DNA of 64,000 bases from Neurospora crassa OR74A (Eukaryota; Ascomycota; Sordariomycetes; Sordariales; Sordariaceae). Under the pieces are notes generated by a model. That model was not told the DNA's origin and made no database searches. It saw nothing but the letters and a program-made list of their open reading frames with translations. Every line of letters begins with the position of its first letter. Position 1 is the stretch's first letter. The stretch is taken from assembly GCF_000182925.2 (NCBI RefSeq), contig NC_026505.1:2790001-2854000 (forward strand). The letters run 5' to 3'. The translations under genes were made by a program, and so were the position numbers. Shown here in pieces: positions 43,972-56,361 of this stretch.

Positions 43972-46078
43972 TGCAACACAACGTGTCGAGGTCGCTACGT
44001 TCATTTCGAGCCTCATGCAGCCACGCTATATACAGCGATGTTCCGCCCCAGATGGGTACCACAACATTGTAATGGTCCGTCTAAACTCGGCTTGCTGCCC
44101 CAAGAAGGCATTCGAAACGAAGCGCTTAGATCAAGCGCATCTCGAACGCATTGTCATCTCAACTGCATCATCTACCGCCTCTCAATCTTCACCACTACAC
44201 CGCTATCACCTTTATGTTGAAAGAAGACGGTTCAAGGGCGCGGAGAAACGTCGCAGTCATCACCATCAATATCGCCATCACAGACTTACCTGTCATTAGC
44301 GTCGTTACGCATGGACTTTGTTACCCCTTGTTCATCCTCCCCAGCGTGAAGCCCGACATCTTGCGTTTGACGAGCAGCAATGAGGCAGTTACGCCATGGC
44401 TTTTGCCCACATATCCAACAGAGGTTTGTCTTCTTTTACCACGAAGACTCGAGTCGGGTATGTCCCCCACGTTGTACTGCCAATTATACCTGGTGAAGGA
44501 TCTGTCTGCTGGCACTTCAACAGGGCATGCAACCCAGCCAACCAAGTAATTGGCCAAAATAGCAGCAAGTTAAATCCATCTTGAATGAGACTTGGCAGAA
44601 CTCTACCGATCTATACGGGGCGTCAACAAAGTCTTTGCATCTAGATCAACTTATACCAAGAATGGAATAGAATCTCGCGCGAAACCAAGAGTCTCTCTGG
44701 CACAAGGTTGGAAGGGGTTCTCTGTTCCATTTACACTGTTTCTTGATCGAAAAGCTGCCCCAGCCCCATGACCATCTCTTACTCCCGCCGTCGCTTAAAC
44801 TTCCGATTATGGACGAAGTTATTCCGGAATTCTGATGAGAATCCATCCCCCAGACAGGCTTCTCAAGGCTGGCACTAGCCGCCGCTCGGGATCTCTCCTT
44901 TGCAATACCTCACATCAAGAGCAGATCAGCCAGATGCACATGGTGGCAATGGAAGATGGGTGAGACTATGGGATGAGCAGGGGTAAAGGCTGAGGCATCT
45001 TCCCATTGCATTGGTTGGGTAAAGGAACCGAAATGCAGCATCCGCAACCCCAAATCACTGCATCGAGATGGCCTCTCTCAGTTTCCCACGTAAGCGCAGG
45101 GTTTACCGTTGAACACTCTATTAACCTTGCCCGTTTACTCCATGCATCTGGTAGCATTCTCCAACGTTTGGTCATTTTGCAATGTCGAGATCTTTTGCGT
45201 TGTCAGGCGCATCCAATCAAGTCCCTTGATGGATGAGATGGTTTAACGCTGTGGATTTCGTATTTTCCTCTAGCTTCTTTCTAAGGTTCTACTCCCGATA
45301 CCTTCTAGCCAAGTACTGATCTCTCCTGGGCCATGGGTCCTCAATCGTTCTGTGGCTATTTCAAACTGTATAGCTCGAAGGTTCCATCTTTCTCTGTAGT
45401 CTACAGCACGGGACTCACCACCAGTCGTCACTCAGTGGTAAACCTTGCTGCTGGAACATGGGTTTTGCGCCATGAACGTACCGCAACTGCTTAATCATAA
45501 CGATGCTCTTTCGAGGAAGGCTACATCTGATGCGGATGTTTCTAGCCCGCGCTTAGCGACTATATGAAGCATCTTGAACACTGGATTGGCTTATAATCTT
45601 AGCATGATCCACAAAGCATCTCTGTTGTAAGTAGAAGCGGTTCTTTGTGTCGTTGCCTATGTGCTCAGGGCACTGGCTTAGTGCCGCTACACAACAGCTC
45701 CTCGTACTGAGATACCATCACACGCGGCCTTATGGATCCCCGCCTTTTTTCTACACCTTAGACTTGGCTACTTCCGTTTCGAGCTACATTACCCCGCGAT
45801 TCTTCTTACCTTAACGTGAGATGATGCGGGTCCACAAACCTCACTAACTTGGACGTACACCACGATGCCTTCCAGATCAGGTACTTAACTCCGGGGATCA
45901 CAAAGTCTCCCAAGACTGTGAAAGTACGGCATTTCTACCTGGCTTTCACCGCAGGGCTGATGACAGGCAATTATTCAAGTACTTACACGTCGGCACTTGC
46001 AAACACCCTTCAGCAGTTGCGAGACCTGTCTTGCAATAGTTGCCAACACAGTCAACAGACAGAAGGTCATATCGAATC
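43972..46078. other. Long intergenic region, 2.1 kb
   Basis: 3' flank of the mitochondrial protein gene and promoter/leader of the bZIP gene. Open frames near 43931-44549 and 45849-46078 have no recognisable product; the last may include upstream ORFs of the bZIP leader. Confidence 0.45.
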
Positions 46079-47760
46079 ATGTCTTCATCGAAGCCTTCCG
46101 CTCATCCTTACTCCTTGCCCGATCTCACTCAAACCAAGCTTTCCGTGGAGGATGACTGGACTAAGGTGAAGGACCGGAAAGAAAAGAAGCGCATTCAGAA
46201 CCGTGTTGCACAGCGGACATACCGTACGTCTTGCCCCCATACTTGGCCAGTAGCAGTCACTAATTCGTCACCGAAGGTTATCGTATGAAGGCACGTCTAG
46301 GGGAGTTACAGCAAAAACTCGAATATCATGAGAGAAACAAGGCAACATTGACGTATGGTGATGCTCCTGGTGTTGGCGACAGTGAGAACACAAGCAGGAG
46401 CCCGTCTGTACAGCTTCCGACTCCAACATATACCACAGACAACAGCCCATCTCCGAGGGCTAACGAACTGATGGTGTTTAATGACATTCATTTGCCCAAC
46501 TATCACAGCCCGCACGTCTTCCATACCGATGCCAGTCAACTGTTTGACCTATCGCCCATTACAACACCATTAACTTCACAACCATCGGGAGTGTTTACTG
46601 TAGAGCAGTCGAACATCACGGATAGTGGGTACAGTTCGGCTGTTGTACATGAATATTTGCGCCTCCACATGCAACCTTTCGACACCCAGCATCGTGCAGC
46701 TGATGGCCAAACGAACAACTATGCTATTGATGGCTCTGCACATGGTAATGATCCATTCTGTAAGTTCACGAGAAAGAAGCACATTCTTTATAGTGCAGTT
46801 CACTAATGGGTGGTTCCAGTAGTTCACGATAGCCCTGATATTGACCCGTTGCTGTTCTCTACCGAGAGACACGATACAATGACTGCAGGGTTTACAGAAG
46901 AAGGTGAAAACAAGGTCCTGAACTGGAAAGCTCAGCCACCACCATTAGTAATGTCCAACCCAGGCCAGGCGGGAGCTCTCACCTCTCCAGTTACCCAGGA
47001 CTTACCCGAAATGAAAAAGACGCGGACTTCCAACCGTACCGCCTGTCGTACTACATCCGCAGAAGTCAACCAAAAAGCTCCCAGACAACAACAACAACAT
47101 CAACCAGCATCATTACCCACCAAGCGACCCACGTTGGACGAACGCATGGAAAGCGTCATGGAACGTGTTGAAACAGAAGGCTTCGACAACTTCGACTCCC
47201 TCGCCACTCTATACTACAAAGCCAAGTTCGGGGACTCCTCCTCACTTGCGGTCGAGCAGCGACTCAGCCGTACCCGGCGTCTGCCCAAACTGTTTGCCGA
47301 CGTTTTCTCGGCCGCTCAACAAGAGTGGGGTGCACGCGAACAACGACCGCTGTTCGATGAGATCCTCAGGATGTCGGAGGGTATGCTGATAGGCGAGGCG
47401 AGGGGTGTTCACAGTACGCTTCATGCGAGCATCGGTGGGCTGGCCAGGTCGGCGGCCAAAGACCACGAAACTGGCAAGAGTGCTGTTTCGGGATTGAAGA
47501 GACTGATGGAGGATAATGTGAGTTCGGTCATCTGTTCACTACAAGCTTCTCCGTTTTGGAATCCATGGATTTATCAGCGCTAACAGGTTCTCGTCCAGTT
47601 ATCAAATCTCTGGGCCTTGGTGACGGCATTAGCGACAGAGAACAGAGCAGTACGGCAGCGAGATCGTTCAAATACAGTACTGGCAACGATTCTGGTCTTA
47701 CAGTGCTCTGGTCAGCTACCAAAACAGAGTCTCATGGCTTTGTTGGATGCTTGTCTTTGA
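46079..47760 (+). CDS. bZIP transcription factor
   Basis: 499 aa from four exons: 46079-46223, 46277-46759, 46820-47517, 47587-47760 (introns 53, 60 and 69 bp). The first intron interrupts the basic region, and splicing restores KKRIQNRVAQRTYRYRMKAR, with N41 to R49 matching the NxxAQxxxR core of fungal AP-1-like bZIPs, followed by a short leucine-type helix (LGELQQKLEYHE). The middle is Ser/Thr/Pro/Gln-rich. The C-terminal 200 residues, beginning DERMESVMERVETEGFDNFD, form a helical region common to a large fungal bZIP group; members regulate development, stress or secondary metabolism. The leucine zipper is short. Nuclear. Confidence 0.88.
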
Positions 47761-48732
47761 GAGCTTCTTTTGAAATGGGAGTCTTTCGGGCTTGATCATG
47801 GTTGGAAAAGTGGAACAAGTGACTCGATTGGATAGCATTTACACTAGAGGATTGAAAGCATAAAGGACACCAGAGGAAAGTCAAAAGACGTGTGCATCAC
47901 CACGGCATTCGAAATAAGAGAAATTTCTAGCATTGCAGTCTCATCAAGATCAAAATCAATGGTCTTGATATCCAGAATGGAATTATTCGAGAAATACACA
48001 CAATTACGAGGGAAGTTCGATTCAATATGTGTTCATGCTCTGTGTGGTCGAGGGAGATTGGTTCGAGGTCGGGGCAGCAATTTAGGCACGCTATATTAGT
48101 CTGTGTAAGACATCGCGTTAGCAGATTTCAAGCCACTGTTAGCGAGTCAGTACTTGGGCCGCCTAAAGTGCATGATTCTGGGACGTAGTCTGGTAGGGCT
48201 TCTAGCACTAACACCCGCTAACACTAACAGAAACAGTCCCTTTTCTACCCTTCATCTTCACAACATTACTGTTTTCAGGTCACCAGTATCAATGAAATCG
48301 GAATGATTATTCAGACAATGTACAGCTAGAATAATCTCTCAAAGTCTAAGGAAGAAAAGCAACAGAACGCTTGGTGAACCATAACTAACTATCACGTTGA
48401 TTTCGACCTTCGCTATCCTTCCAGGCTTCGGTGCGAATGTCCGTCCCATATCCGACCGGGAATTGAGAAGCAAAACTCCTCCTCTGAACCAGAAAAGATC
48501 ACTCTTGGTCAGTCTCTTTTCAACTGCTGCTTGACTGGTCGCGCATCTCTGGCTGTGGCTGTCTAATAAACCGTGTAAAAAATCCGGGTGTGGTTTGCGT
48601 GTGTGGCTATTATGGGCTAGCAAGCTGGTTCCCATCCATTGATCTGCGTGGGAAGCCTAATCCCGGACATGTTAGTGTACGCTTTGAAATGCCATATCAA
48701 CCTCTCAAGATCTTAGGGTGGCTTACCTTGTT
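47761..48732. other. Gap between convergent genes, about 1 kb
   Basis: 3' flanks of the bZIP gene and of the 48733 gene. Near 48136-48230 lie diverged copies and one exact copy (minus strand, 48222) of the CTGTTAGTG word. No gene supported. Confidence 0.45.
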
Positions 48733-49809
48733 TTAGGACGTATCCATGGAATGTCCCTTGTCACCAGTATCAGAATCTGTTTCTAATGTGAGAGATCCGA
48801 ACATGTCGAGTAAATCGTCTTTAGGCGTGGCGCTGTTGTTGGAGTCCAGAGACAAGCGATTGGGCGGCTGCTGGACGGCGCGTTTGTAATAATTCAGAAG
48901 TTTTTTAGAGTCAAGCCATTCCTGAATGTCGCTTCTGCTGTAGGGACTCTCTGGTAAACCTGGAAGTTGATACCTGTTAACCCTATGTTTCTCATAGATA
49001 TGGTCTCTGACGAAATCATCTGCCCAGGGCCCTTGGACAAAGGTATTCCAGTAAACGTAGAATCCCTTTTTGGCATAAGCCTGCATCTCGTCGTCAAGGG
49101 CCAGCTGAAAGGTGCTCGGAGAAATCATCAGCATGTCCAAAGTCAAATCTTGAGTGGTAAGAACACGATAGAATAGTAATTCGCGCGAATGGCTGAAGGC
49201 GAAAGATAGTAGAGAGAAGTGGGAGCCATCGCTCGGCTTGTCGCTCGGTACGACTGTGTCGATAACAAAATTCATGCCCTTTTCGCGCTCCCCCTCCTTC
49301 CATATTGTGGGCTTTATGATCTTATCCAAAGCTCTGATCCATTGTCCTGGCCCACTACCTACAGTGCCCGTGGATGCCAGCCCAATGGCGAGGAATCTGG
49401 CAACATATTTACTGAGCCCGCTGGCTTCAGCAAGCCTGTACCATTTGTCCCTGGCTTCGCAGGCGCTCATATTCATGAGTTCGTGGGTGAAAATCAAGGC
49501 CAGTTGGCTAGGTAGAAGGCTGCCTGTAGCAGATGACATCGTGAAATCTGCAAGAGACACTGGTTAGGATCTGGTGAAAATATTCCCAAGGTGACCTGAG
49601 CCATAGGAATTTATACCGTTGACGATTGTTTGATCTTGTTCTGAGTAGTGAATCACGAGGCCGGCAAGATAGGCTGATGGGTTAACAGGATTCTCGTCAC
49701 GTTGTTGGATCAATATTGGAGGTTGGGAAGTCGAGATCCAAAGTAAAAAGTCGACTAAAGCAATAAATTTGAAGTGCGTAAGCTGAAATGTTGCATTCAG
49801 GTGTGTCAT
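48733..49809 (-). CDS. Unrecognised protein, 335 aa
   Basis: Two exons, 49617-49809 and 48733-49547; the 69-bp intron starts GTATAA, carries CTAAC and ends GCAG. Exon 1 begins MTHLNATFQLTHFKFIALVD with a hydrophobic stretch (FIALVDFLLWIST). Exon 2 contains LLPSQLALIFTHELMNMS, WIRALDKIIKPTIWKEGE, SFAFSHSRELLFYRVLTTQD and FYVYWNTFVQGPWADDFV and ends in an acidic Ser/Asp-rich tail. It appears globular and helical. I know no matching family. An alternative start at 49539 would give a 268-residue product from exon 2 alone; the good splice signals favour the longer one. Confidence 0.65.
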
Positions 49810-50277
49810 CAAACAACGGTATTTTTATTTTATTCTTTTCCCTTGGGGTGGGAGGGGAGGTCGTAGAAAGTTGGGGCGTTGAATCTTCCGCATGGGGTAT
49901 GAAGCGCTCCGAGAAGGGAGCTCTTACTTCACGGGCTGAAAGTCAAATGACTGAACAAAGGAAGGGAACTCAGTACCAGAGTCCCAAAGCTGACTATATT
50001 CACCTTCTTCCCATAGCCAGCTCACTGCACCTTCCCAAAGGCCATTTCAGTCTACGATCATGCCACAGACTGGTGACAAAATAGACAGAATGATCCGGTT
50101 CTGTCTATGTGACCGGGTCACTCATTCCAAAGAGAGTGGGTTTGCTGGGTAACTGTTTGGACCAGGGGAGGTACAACGAGCGACATGGACTGGATCATGT
50201 CTTCCTTGAACCCACCATGTGCATCTACAGGTACCATGAGCAACCACAACCATCAGGATCCCTATCTCTGTACCTGT
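49810..50277. other. Intergenic region between 48733 and 50278 genes
   Basis: Promoter of the 335-aa protein gene and 3' flank of the secreted protein gene. No gene seen. Confidence 0.45.
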
Positions 50278-50944
50278 TCAGGACTTTGGACCCCACGTCA
50301 ACCACACATACTTTCCCTTCTCAACATACGAAGTGAACTTCAAGTCCATCGGCTTCGCATCCACATCTGGTGGCCCCCCCTGCACGCTCGCCATCAAGCC
50401 ATACAGTCCATACCGCAAACACTCGACTCCGGGAACGCCGTTCGGGAATGGCCAGATCTACCAACCATCGTCAGCTGTCAACTCTACAACTCTCAACGTC
50501 GCATCAATCAGACATCGTAAGGCAGGAAGGCAAGTGACTAAGAGAAAAGAAAGAACGTAGACTCACCCCAAAACTATACCCGTCCAGTCCCTTCTCACAA
50601 ACAAACGTAGTTCCCGACATCTCGCACGGTCCGGCCTCTTTGCTAGTCAGAGTAAACTGCGTAGCTCCTATCGAGTCTCCATCCTTGCGCACGGCGATGA
50701 AGGTGCCGCAGAGGTTCTCGTCGGTTGTCCAGCGCCCGGAAGCCGTGAGGCAGCCGAGGTCATCGTGGCTGCTTCCGTCCCAGAGGGTACGGATCTGGCC
50801 GGTGCCGGAGAAGCTCTTTTGGGTGAGGGTGCTAGAGTGGGAAAGGGCGGAAGTGGATGCGGCGGTGAGGCCAAGAGGGGCCGCGGTGGAGAGGGTGAGG
50901 ACAAGGGCGAGGAAGGCGAAGGTTGTTTGTACGAGTTGGGCCAT
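50278..50944 (-). CDS. Small secreted protein, 185 aa
   Basis: Two exons, 50567-50944 and 50278-50457; the 109-bp intron has GTGAGT and TAG ends and is phase 0. The signal peptide MAQLVQTTFAFLALVLTLST is followed by a Ser/Thr-rich stretch and a beta-rich domain: GCLTASGRWTTDENLCGTF, FTLTSKEAGPCEMSGTTFVC, GYSFGIWPFPNGVPGVECL and YVEKGKYVWLTWGPKS. Five Cys in the mature region allow two disulphides with one left over. This pattern (GC...SGRWT...CGTF...C...FxC) recurs in uncharacterised secreted proteins of ascomycetes. Probably extracellular; function unknown. Confidence 0.85.
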
Positions 50945-53158
50945 TTTTCGCTGATGCTTGTTGCACTAGAGGTAGGTTGCTGCTATCGAATGAATGATTG
51001 GCAAGTGTCACCCTCAAGTATAGTTGTTTGTGGAACTGTCCCAAGAATATGGTTCGTGGTATGTGCGCACGGAAGACGGGGTAGAGGAGTTTCGGAGAAA
51101 GAGATCTGGCGGATCTAAGGCAGGGAAAGGGAAGGTACAGGCGGTAGCAAGTTAATGAAATACCCGTCGTAGCAGTGAGCTGGGCCGTCCCGATTTGGCT
51201 ATCGCGGAGGGTAGTTGATGTCCCGTTTTGAAACACAAAGATGGAATTCGAGACCGTGGTCCCGGGGGGGGGGGCGGAGTTGCCAAGTATTTAAGTCTGG
51301 AAGAAGCAGTCATCATAGACCCCGTCTCGGCTTTATTGGAAGGGTCGCCATCTCGTTCTTGTAATAGGGTAAAGTAGTGGGGAGAAGTCTCAGAAGCATG
51401 AAAGTCTCCTCCATGGGAACTGCCTACCTACCCATTCAGGGAGGGTTGATGTCGTTGGTTCCCCCAAAGAGCCTCAGAAGTGGATCAGGCCATCAGATGC
51501 GAGATGTCAATGGCTCGTGTGATGGTGGAAGGAACACATGCCAATAAACTGAAGGTGTGACGGAGTGGTCCTGGCAATTTCCATGGCCCTTGTGAACAAT
51601 TGGTAAGAGTTGAATCATCATCCAACAGTGCACCGCGAAAAAAACTTGGCAAATATATCAACCTCCAATCCAAGTATCTACGCAAGTAAGCAGGTACACT
51701 TCTCCAGACGGCAAGTTCTGCCGGGATTGAAAGGTGCCAAGTTGAAAGATGAAACACATGCGGTTGGCACAACTTCAAATGGAAAGTCTACCGTGGGGAA
51801 AGTTGGGAAGGGTGAGTGGTGTGCTGAAGTCCTGAAGAGGCACAGCCAATGGATGCGTCCAACCGTGTGGCGTTCCGTACCTACCTCTAGGCTTACACTC
51901 GCGGTACCAATGGCTCCGCATTCTTCATTACCTTTTGAGGTATTAGCGGAAGCTAGATGACGGACATGGCTAGTCAATGAAGGTGTGAGGTCAGACATAA
52001 GGAAACCGCCAAACAGGACGGGTTGCGTTGATTGAGAGGGGTCACGACCATCCTTCCAATATTTCTTGCCATGTGTCCAATAAAGAGGGGTTTTCAGCGT
52101 CGAGGAACAACAGAAGTAGCCTCTGGGCTTATCCCCGGAGATCTGGAAGTTCGTAAGCAGCACGTGTGACGAGCGGGCGTCGTAGAGCTTGCTGAAATGC
52201 TGACCTTGGGAGGATCCTCTGACGGTGATGGTCGGATAAGCTCAACTACCGCTCAGTCTTGGCATCTGTGAGGCCGGTAGATCGTCAACCACGAACCAAA
52301 GAATGAAGTGATTTGGTTCTTACCTGTCGAGGAGGGGGGGTCAGGTTGACAGAAGCGGGGATTTTACGTGAGGATAACAAAGAGATTAGTAATGGGTCAT
52401 GGCCGAGAATGTGTTCAGCGACACGACGCAATGCTGTTCTTTGCTCCAACAGACACGCAAACCACGAACGGTATTCTAAGGAAAGAGTGATGATTGGAAT
52501 GAGGAGTTACATTATGGACTACCTGTGTTTGGGGTAGTTCTTTCACGTTCCCAATGCAATCAGACGTATCGATATCACCTTCCTTGTCAGAGCGATTTAC
52601 GCCCATTGCTCCAAATGTAGAGTGAGATGAACAACCCAGAAGGGAAGGTGTATCATAATCTTGCGATAAGGCTCATTCACTCACAGGTAAGTATTCACGA
52701 TCCAGCGGTATCAGGATGGAATAAAAAAAGAAGAAAAAAGGCAAAATAAAGGAGAAAAAAAAAAAAAAAAAAACCGGAGGCCCGGCAATATCATGCAATT
52801 ACTCCAACGGTCCTAACAACACCAGTCGATGAGAAAACCAAAAGTTACCTCTACAGCAAAACAAAAGGCCAATCCGCAGACAAGACTGCTCTCCATAATG
52901 AGATGTAATCCATCAGTATTATCAGTAGTATTAGGCGATGAAAGAGGAAATATTACCCCCTCCCCCCCCAAAAAAAAAAAAAAAAATAGCCACGTCTGCA
53001 AACATAACCCCCAACTCATGACGGCAGGCAACTGAATGAGTCCCAAACCCATACATCTTAGCCCCCATTGCATACCCCTAACCCATTCACAACATTTTCA
53101 CCAAACATCTCCCATCACCGCCAACAACCCCCTTCCTCCTCCTCCCCCGAACAAAAAC
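50945..53158. other. Long intergenic region, 2.2 kb
   Basis: Promoter of the secreted protein gene, a G run (51265-51275), an A19 tract (52755-52773) and a second C/A run near 52963-52986. Open frames near 51610-52163 start without ATG or are short. No gene supported. Confidence 0.45.
52755..52773 (+). repeat. Poly(A) tract, 19 bases
   Basis: Perfect A19. It has no element attached: no open frame or repeat precedes it, so it is not taken as a retroposon tail. Confidence 0.85.
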
Positions 53159-53866
53159 TCAAATAACTCTCAAAACCTCCTCCCTCAACCCCACCACCAC
53201 AAACTCATTAATCAACAAAGCCAACTGCTGCTCATACGTCTCGTGCGCCAGCCTAATCCTCTCCTCCACCAGCCCGTCAATCCTTTGCTCCTTCTGCAGA
53301 TCCAGCATTCCGTTTACGTTGATGTCCCCGTTGCTGCTGTTATTTCCATTATTCGCTGCGGCGGTGGTGGTGGTGGAGGTGGTGGCCGATGATGGGTAGA
53401 AGAAAACGTTTTGTCTCCGGCGCCGGTTGTTCTTGGCTTCTTGCTTGAGCAAGCGGAGCCGGTCCTCGAGTTCGGTTTTCAGGTTTTTGCGCCGACGGAC
53501 GAAAGCCTCGAGGAATTTTTTCAGTTGGATGTGTCGGATGATGTCGGCACGGGTGAGGGTGTTTGTGGCGTTGGTCGAGGGGTTGATGTTGAGGTTGAAC
53601 GAGTTGTCGGGGGTGGGTGAGCTGGTTGTCGTGCTGGTTGGAGGGAGAAGGGTGTGACTTGTGTCGATGTTGTTGGTGTTGGTGTTGCTGTCGAAAGAAG
53701 GTTTGCTGTAAGGAGTCGAGCTTTGTGGAAAACTGGTCGAACGCTTGGGCTGGAGTGACAGCGGTTTGATAGGGCCGATACGGAGGGCGCTTGGAGGTTT
53801 GATATCAGTAAAGTGCTTCCGGAAGCTGCGCAGTCTGCTGTCTAGGGTGTAGTCAGAATCGTCCAT
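53159..53866 (-). CDS. Asn/Thr/Ser-rich coiled-coil protein, unrecognised
   Basis: 235 aa, one exon, ATG at 53866. The N-terminus MDDSDYTLDSRLRSFRKHFT looks folded or helical. The middle is low-complexity (runs of Asn, Thr, Ser). A basic, charged helix follows, RADIIRHIQLKKFLEAFVRR to LRLLKQEAKNNRRRRQN, then a second low-complexity run and a final amphipathic helix (EERIRLAHETYEQQLALLIN). Basic and acidic heptad-like patterns suggest coiled coils. The RRRR cluster could direct it to the nucleus. No domain recognised; possibly a subunit of a larger complex. Confidence 0.65.
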   Translation of the reverse strand: MDDSDYTLDSRLRSFRKHFTDIKPPSALRIGPIKPLSLQPKRSTSFPQSSTPYSKPSFDSNTNTNNIDTSHTLLPPTSTTTSSPTPDNSFNLNINPSTNATNTLTRADIIRHIQLKKFLEAFVRRRKNLKTELEDRLRLLKQEAKNNRRRRQNVFFYPSSATTSTTTTAAANNGNNSSNGDINVNGMLDLQKEQRIDGLVEERIRLAHETYEQQLALLINEFVVVGLREEVLRVI

Positions 53867-54960
53867 TGGCGGACTGTGACTGATGTACTGTTAGGATGGC
53901 TGGTTTCTGTATCAACAAACTCGGGGACTAGTTCTTACCTTCCGGATCCGGATGTCTGTGAGTAGGTAGAGGTATCCATGGTAAGGGGTAGCTCAAACCA
54001 AGCGGACGAGATTGGCATAACCGAAGCTCTATCAGGGAACCGATGAGTTATATGAAGTTCAGACACATGATGGTCCAAATCCGCCCCAAGAGGACGATTA
54101 TAGGCGGGACTGCGCGATCTTCTGGGAAACGAGTATATGCGATGGAGCAACTGTATAACTCAGGAGACTGACTGGAAGTATGATGGCGCTGGACCTAGAT
54201 ATTAGAAAATGTCAACATGATTAGGTACTATACAAAACTATCAGCAGAGAGTGAACAACGGTAGGATTGATGCATGAACTGTGTAGAACTCTGCTCCTCT
54301 TCATATGCAGAACTCGTGATGGGTACGCTGCAATGTATCCCCAAATCATCCCATACTAACAGTCCAGCGTACATCATCTCCATATTCTCAGGGAAAACTG
54401 ACATCAATTAGTTCCGATAAACATATGCTGTATGTACCTCTATGCGTGAACCGGTACTCTTGCGTCCTTCATTTCAAAAACCTACCTTAGGCAGACTCAA
54501 GAATTCTCTGCGACTTTGCAGTGATTTAGGAATGCTTTGTTTACCTCTGGATAAGCTGGTATTGGGCTCCTTTGATTCTGAATGATCTTGTAAGCTCGGG
54601 TAATTGTTTGTGGCTGTGCGTTACTTTGGTCGACGTTCAACGAGTAACGGCTGACCCATGAACTCATCACCAGCTGCCTCGGAAATGTACCTCCCCCACC
54701 ATGGACTAACTTCCGCTGGTCTTTCGATTTTTGCGGCACCAATGACTGTCGCGTTGATCATCACCGACCTGATTAGATCTTGGTCAGTCAAGAATTTGGT
54801 CACTTCTCGATAACCGCAGACATGATTCTTCATATTACTTATCGTTCATCGACCCTAAACTCTTTAAGACGAATCAACGTTCCCTTTACCGAAACCAGAG
54901 GGACAAAGATGAACGAGCATGAAAAGCGAGGAAGAAGGGGAAACAACCCGAAAGTGCCCT
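53867..54960. other. Intergenic region, 1.1 kb
   Basis: Promoter of the coiled-coil gene and 3' flank of the dehydrogenase gene. No gene supported. Confidence 0.45.
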
Positions 54961-56361
54961 TTACTCCGTGGCTTTCAAATAGTGCATGTTGACCGGAGTT
55001 ATTGCCTTCTGCCCTTCCAGCACTGCCATGATATTCCTCATGCTCAGTTCCTCAAACCCGATATGCGTCTCCACCGTACCACCGGCATTATGACAGGTCA
55101 ACATGACTCTTCCAGGGTGGTCGAAGCTGGATTTTGCCTCCTCTTGCCTGTTACTTCTGACAATGTCATGTTCTCCGAATGCTATTTTTACCAGCCTCTG
55201 ACTCACACTGGGCTCCTCAGCATGCACATCTAATGCCGCGGCGCTGATTCTCCCGTCCTCCAGCGCGTCTGCCAGCGCTTCTTCATCGACTAAACTTCCA
55301 CGTGCAACGTTCACGAACCTTGAGCCTTTCTTGACATGTTTCAGGACATCCGTGGTGATGATAGGCTTCCCATCGGCTGAAGCAGGTGTGCAGAGCACCA
55401 CGCAGTCGGATATAGCCAATAATTGCTCTAGACTGGAGTGGTATATAGCCCCGAGGGATGACTCCAAGAGGGCAGGTTTGCGCACAATGTCGTAATATGC
55501 AATCCTCATGCCGAACGCTGAGCCGAGTTTGGCAGCGATCTGTTGGCCGATGTTACCAAGTCCTATAATACCAAGAACATGGTTGCGCGGGTTGTGTGAG
55601 ACGGCTGTCGCGAGAGAGTGGCATGCCTGGAAGGTTTTGCTAGCTATCGAGGCCACGGAAGCGGTCGTGAAGTCGGGGGAAGAGGGCGTTGAGTGGAAAT
55701 ATGGGAGTGTCGCAGCGCCCATGCACCAGGGAAGGTGCCGGAACGTCGAGATGACCATTGCCACAGCAAAGTCGGCAACGGCTTCAGCGGCTGCGGGACC
55801 TGAATTGCAGTAGACTATGCCTGCAAGTTACACTTTAGCTTACTACTCACCGCTTCGCCATGATAGGGACGCCATCATTTCTTCTTACACACCTCTTTCA
55901 CCCAAAAATTTTGTGTTTGCCCAGTCGAAGCCTGCGCCCGCGCTGGCAAATACCTTGACCGAGATGGGCAGCAAGCTGATAAGGTCAGCGTCCCAACGAC
56001 CCATCTCGCCGCCAGTACCCCAGAATGGCCGGAATATGGCGCTGAAGTCACCCCATCGTCGTTCTTCCAGTGCTTTCTTGAACTCGCTTCGTTCTCTCTC
56101 CGCGGTACTGGGTCGGATAACCTCGAACGCTTGGCTGAACTCGGTATACGTGGCGAGGTTGTATTTGATGGGATCGCCGATATGAAGGACGATGGGCCGT
56201 CGTCCGTCGCTTGAGTATTGTCGTGGTGATTGTCGTGGAATTGTGCTTATGGAAGCGTTGGGCGCAAGGCTAGGGAGGGGCGGCGCGGGGGAGGATGATC
56301 GCGGAGTAGACGCCGGTACTGGCGTGCTCGCGGGCATCGGCGTGTTGAGGGGCTCTGCCAT
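54961..56361 (-). CDS. D-isomer-specific 2-hydroxyacid dehydrogenase, NAD(P)-dependent
   Basis: 442 aa from two exons, 55893-56361 and 54961-55820 (72-bp intron). It reduces 2-oxo acids to D-2-hydroxy acids or the reverse. The substrate domain holds VKVFASAGAGFDWANTKFL and YCNSGPAAAEAVADFAVAM. The Rossmann motif GIIGLGNIGQQ (GLGNIG 243-248) is followed by an Asp (YYD267) that favours NAD. Catalytic residues are Arg330 (NVARGSL), Glu in HAEEPS (358/359) and His400 (TCHNAGG). The first 50 residues are Pro/Ser/Ala-rich and not part of the fold. Exact substrate (glyoxylate, hydroxypyruvate, mandelate type) cannot be chosen. ATG at 56361. Confidence 0.93.

Noticed and set aside
51610-52163. Frames of 116 and 161 codons on opposite strands
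   Set aside because: The longer one lacks an ATG and neither has a recognisable product.
52740-52990. A19 tract and a nearby C/A run as possible retroposon tails
   Set aside because: No element body, open frame or flanking duplication is associated with them.
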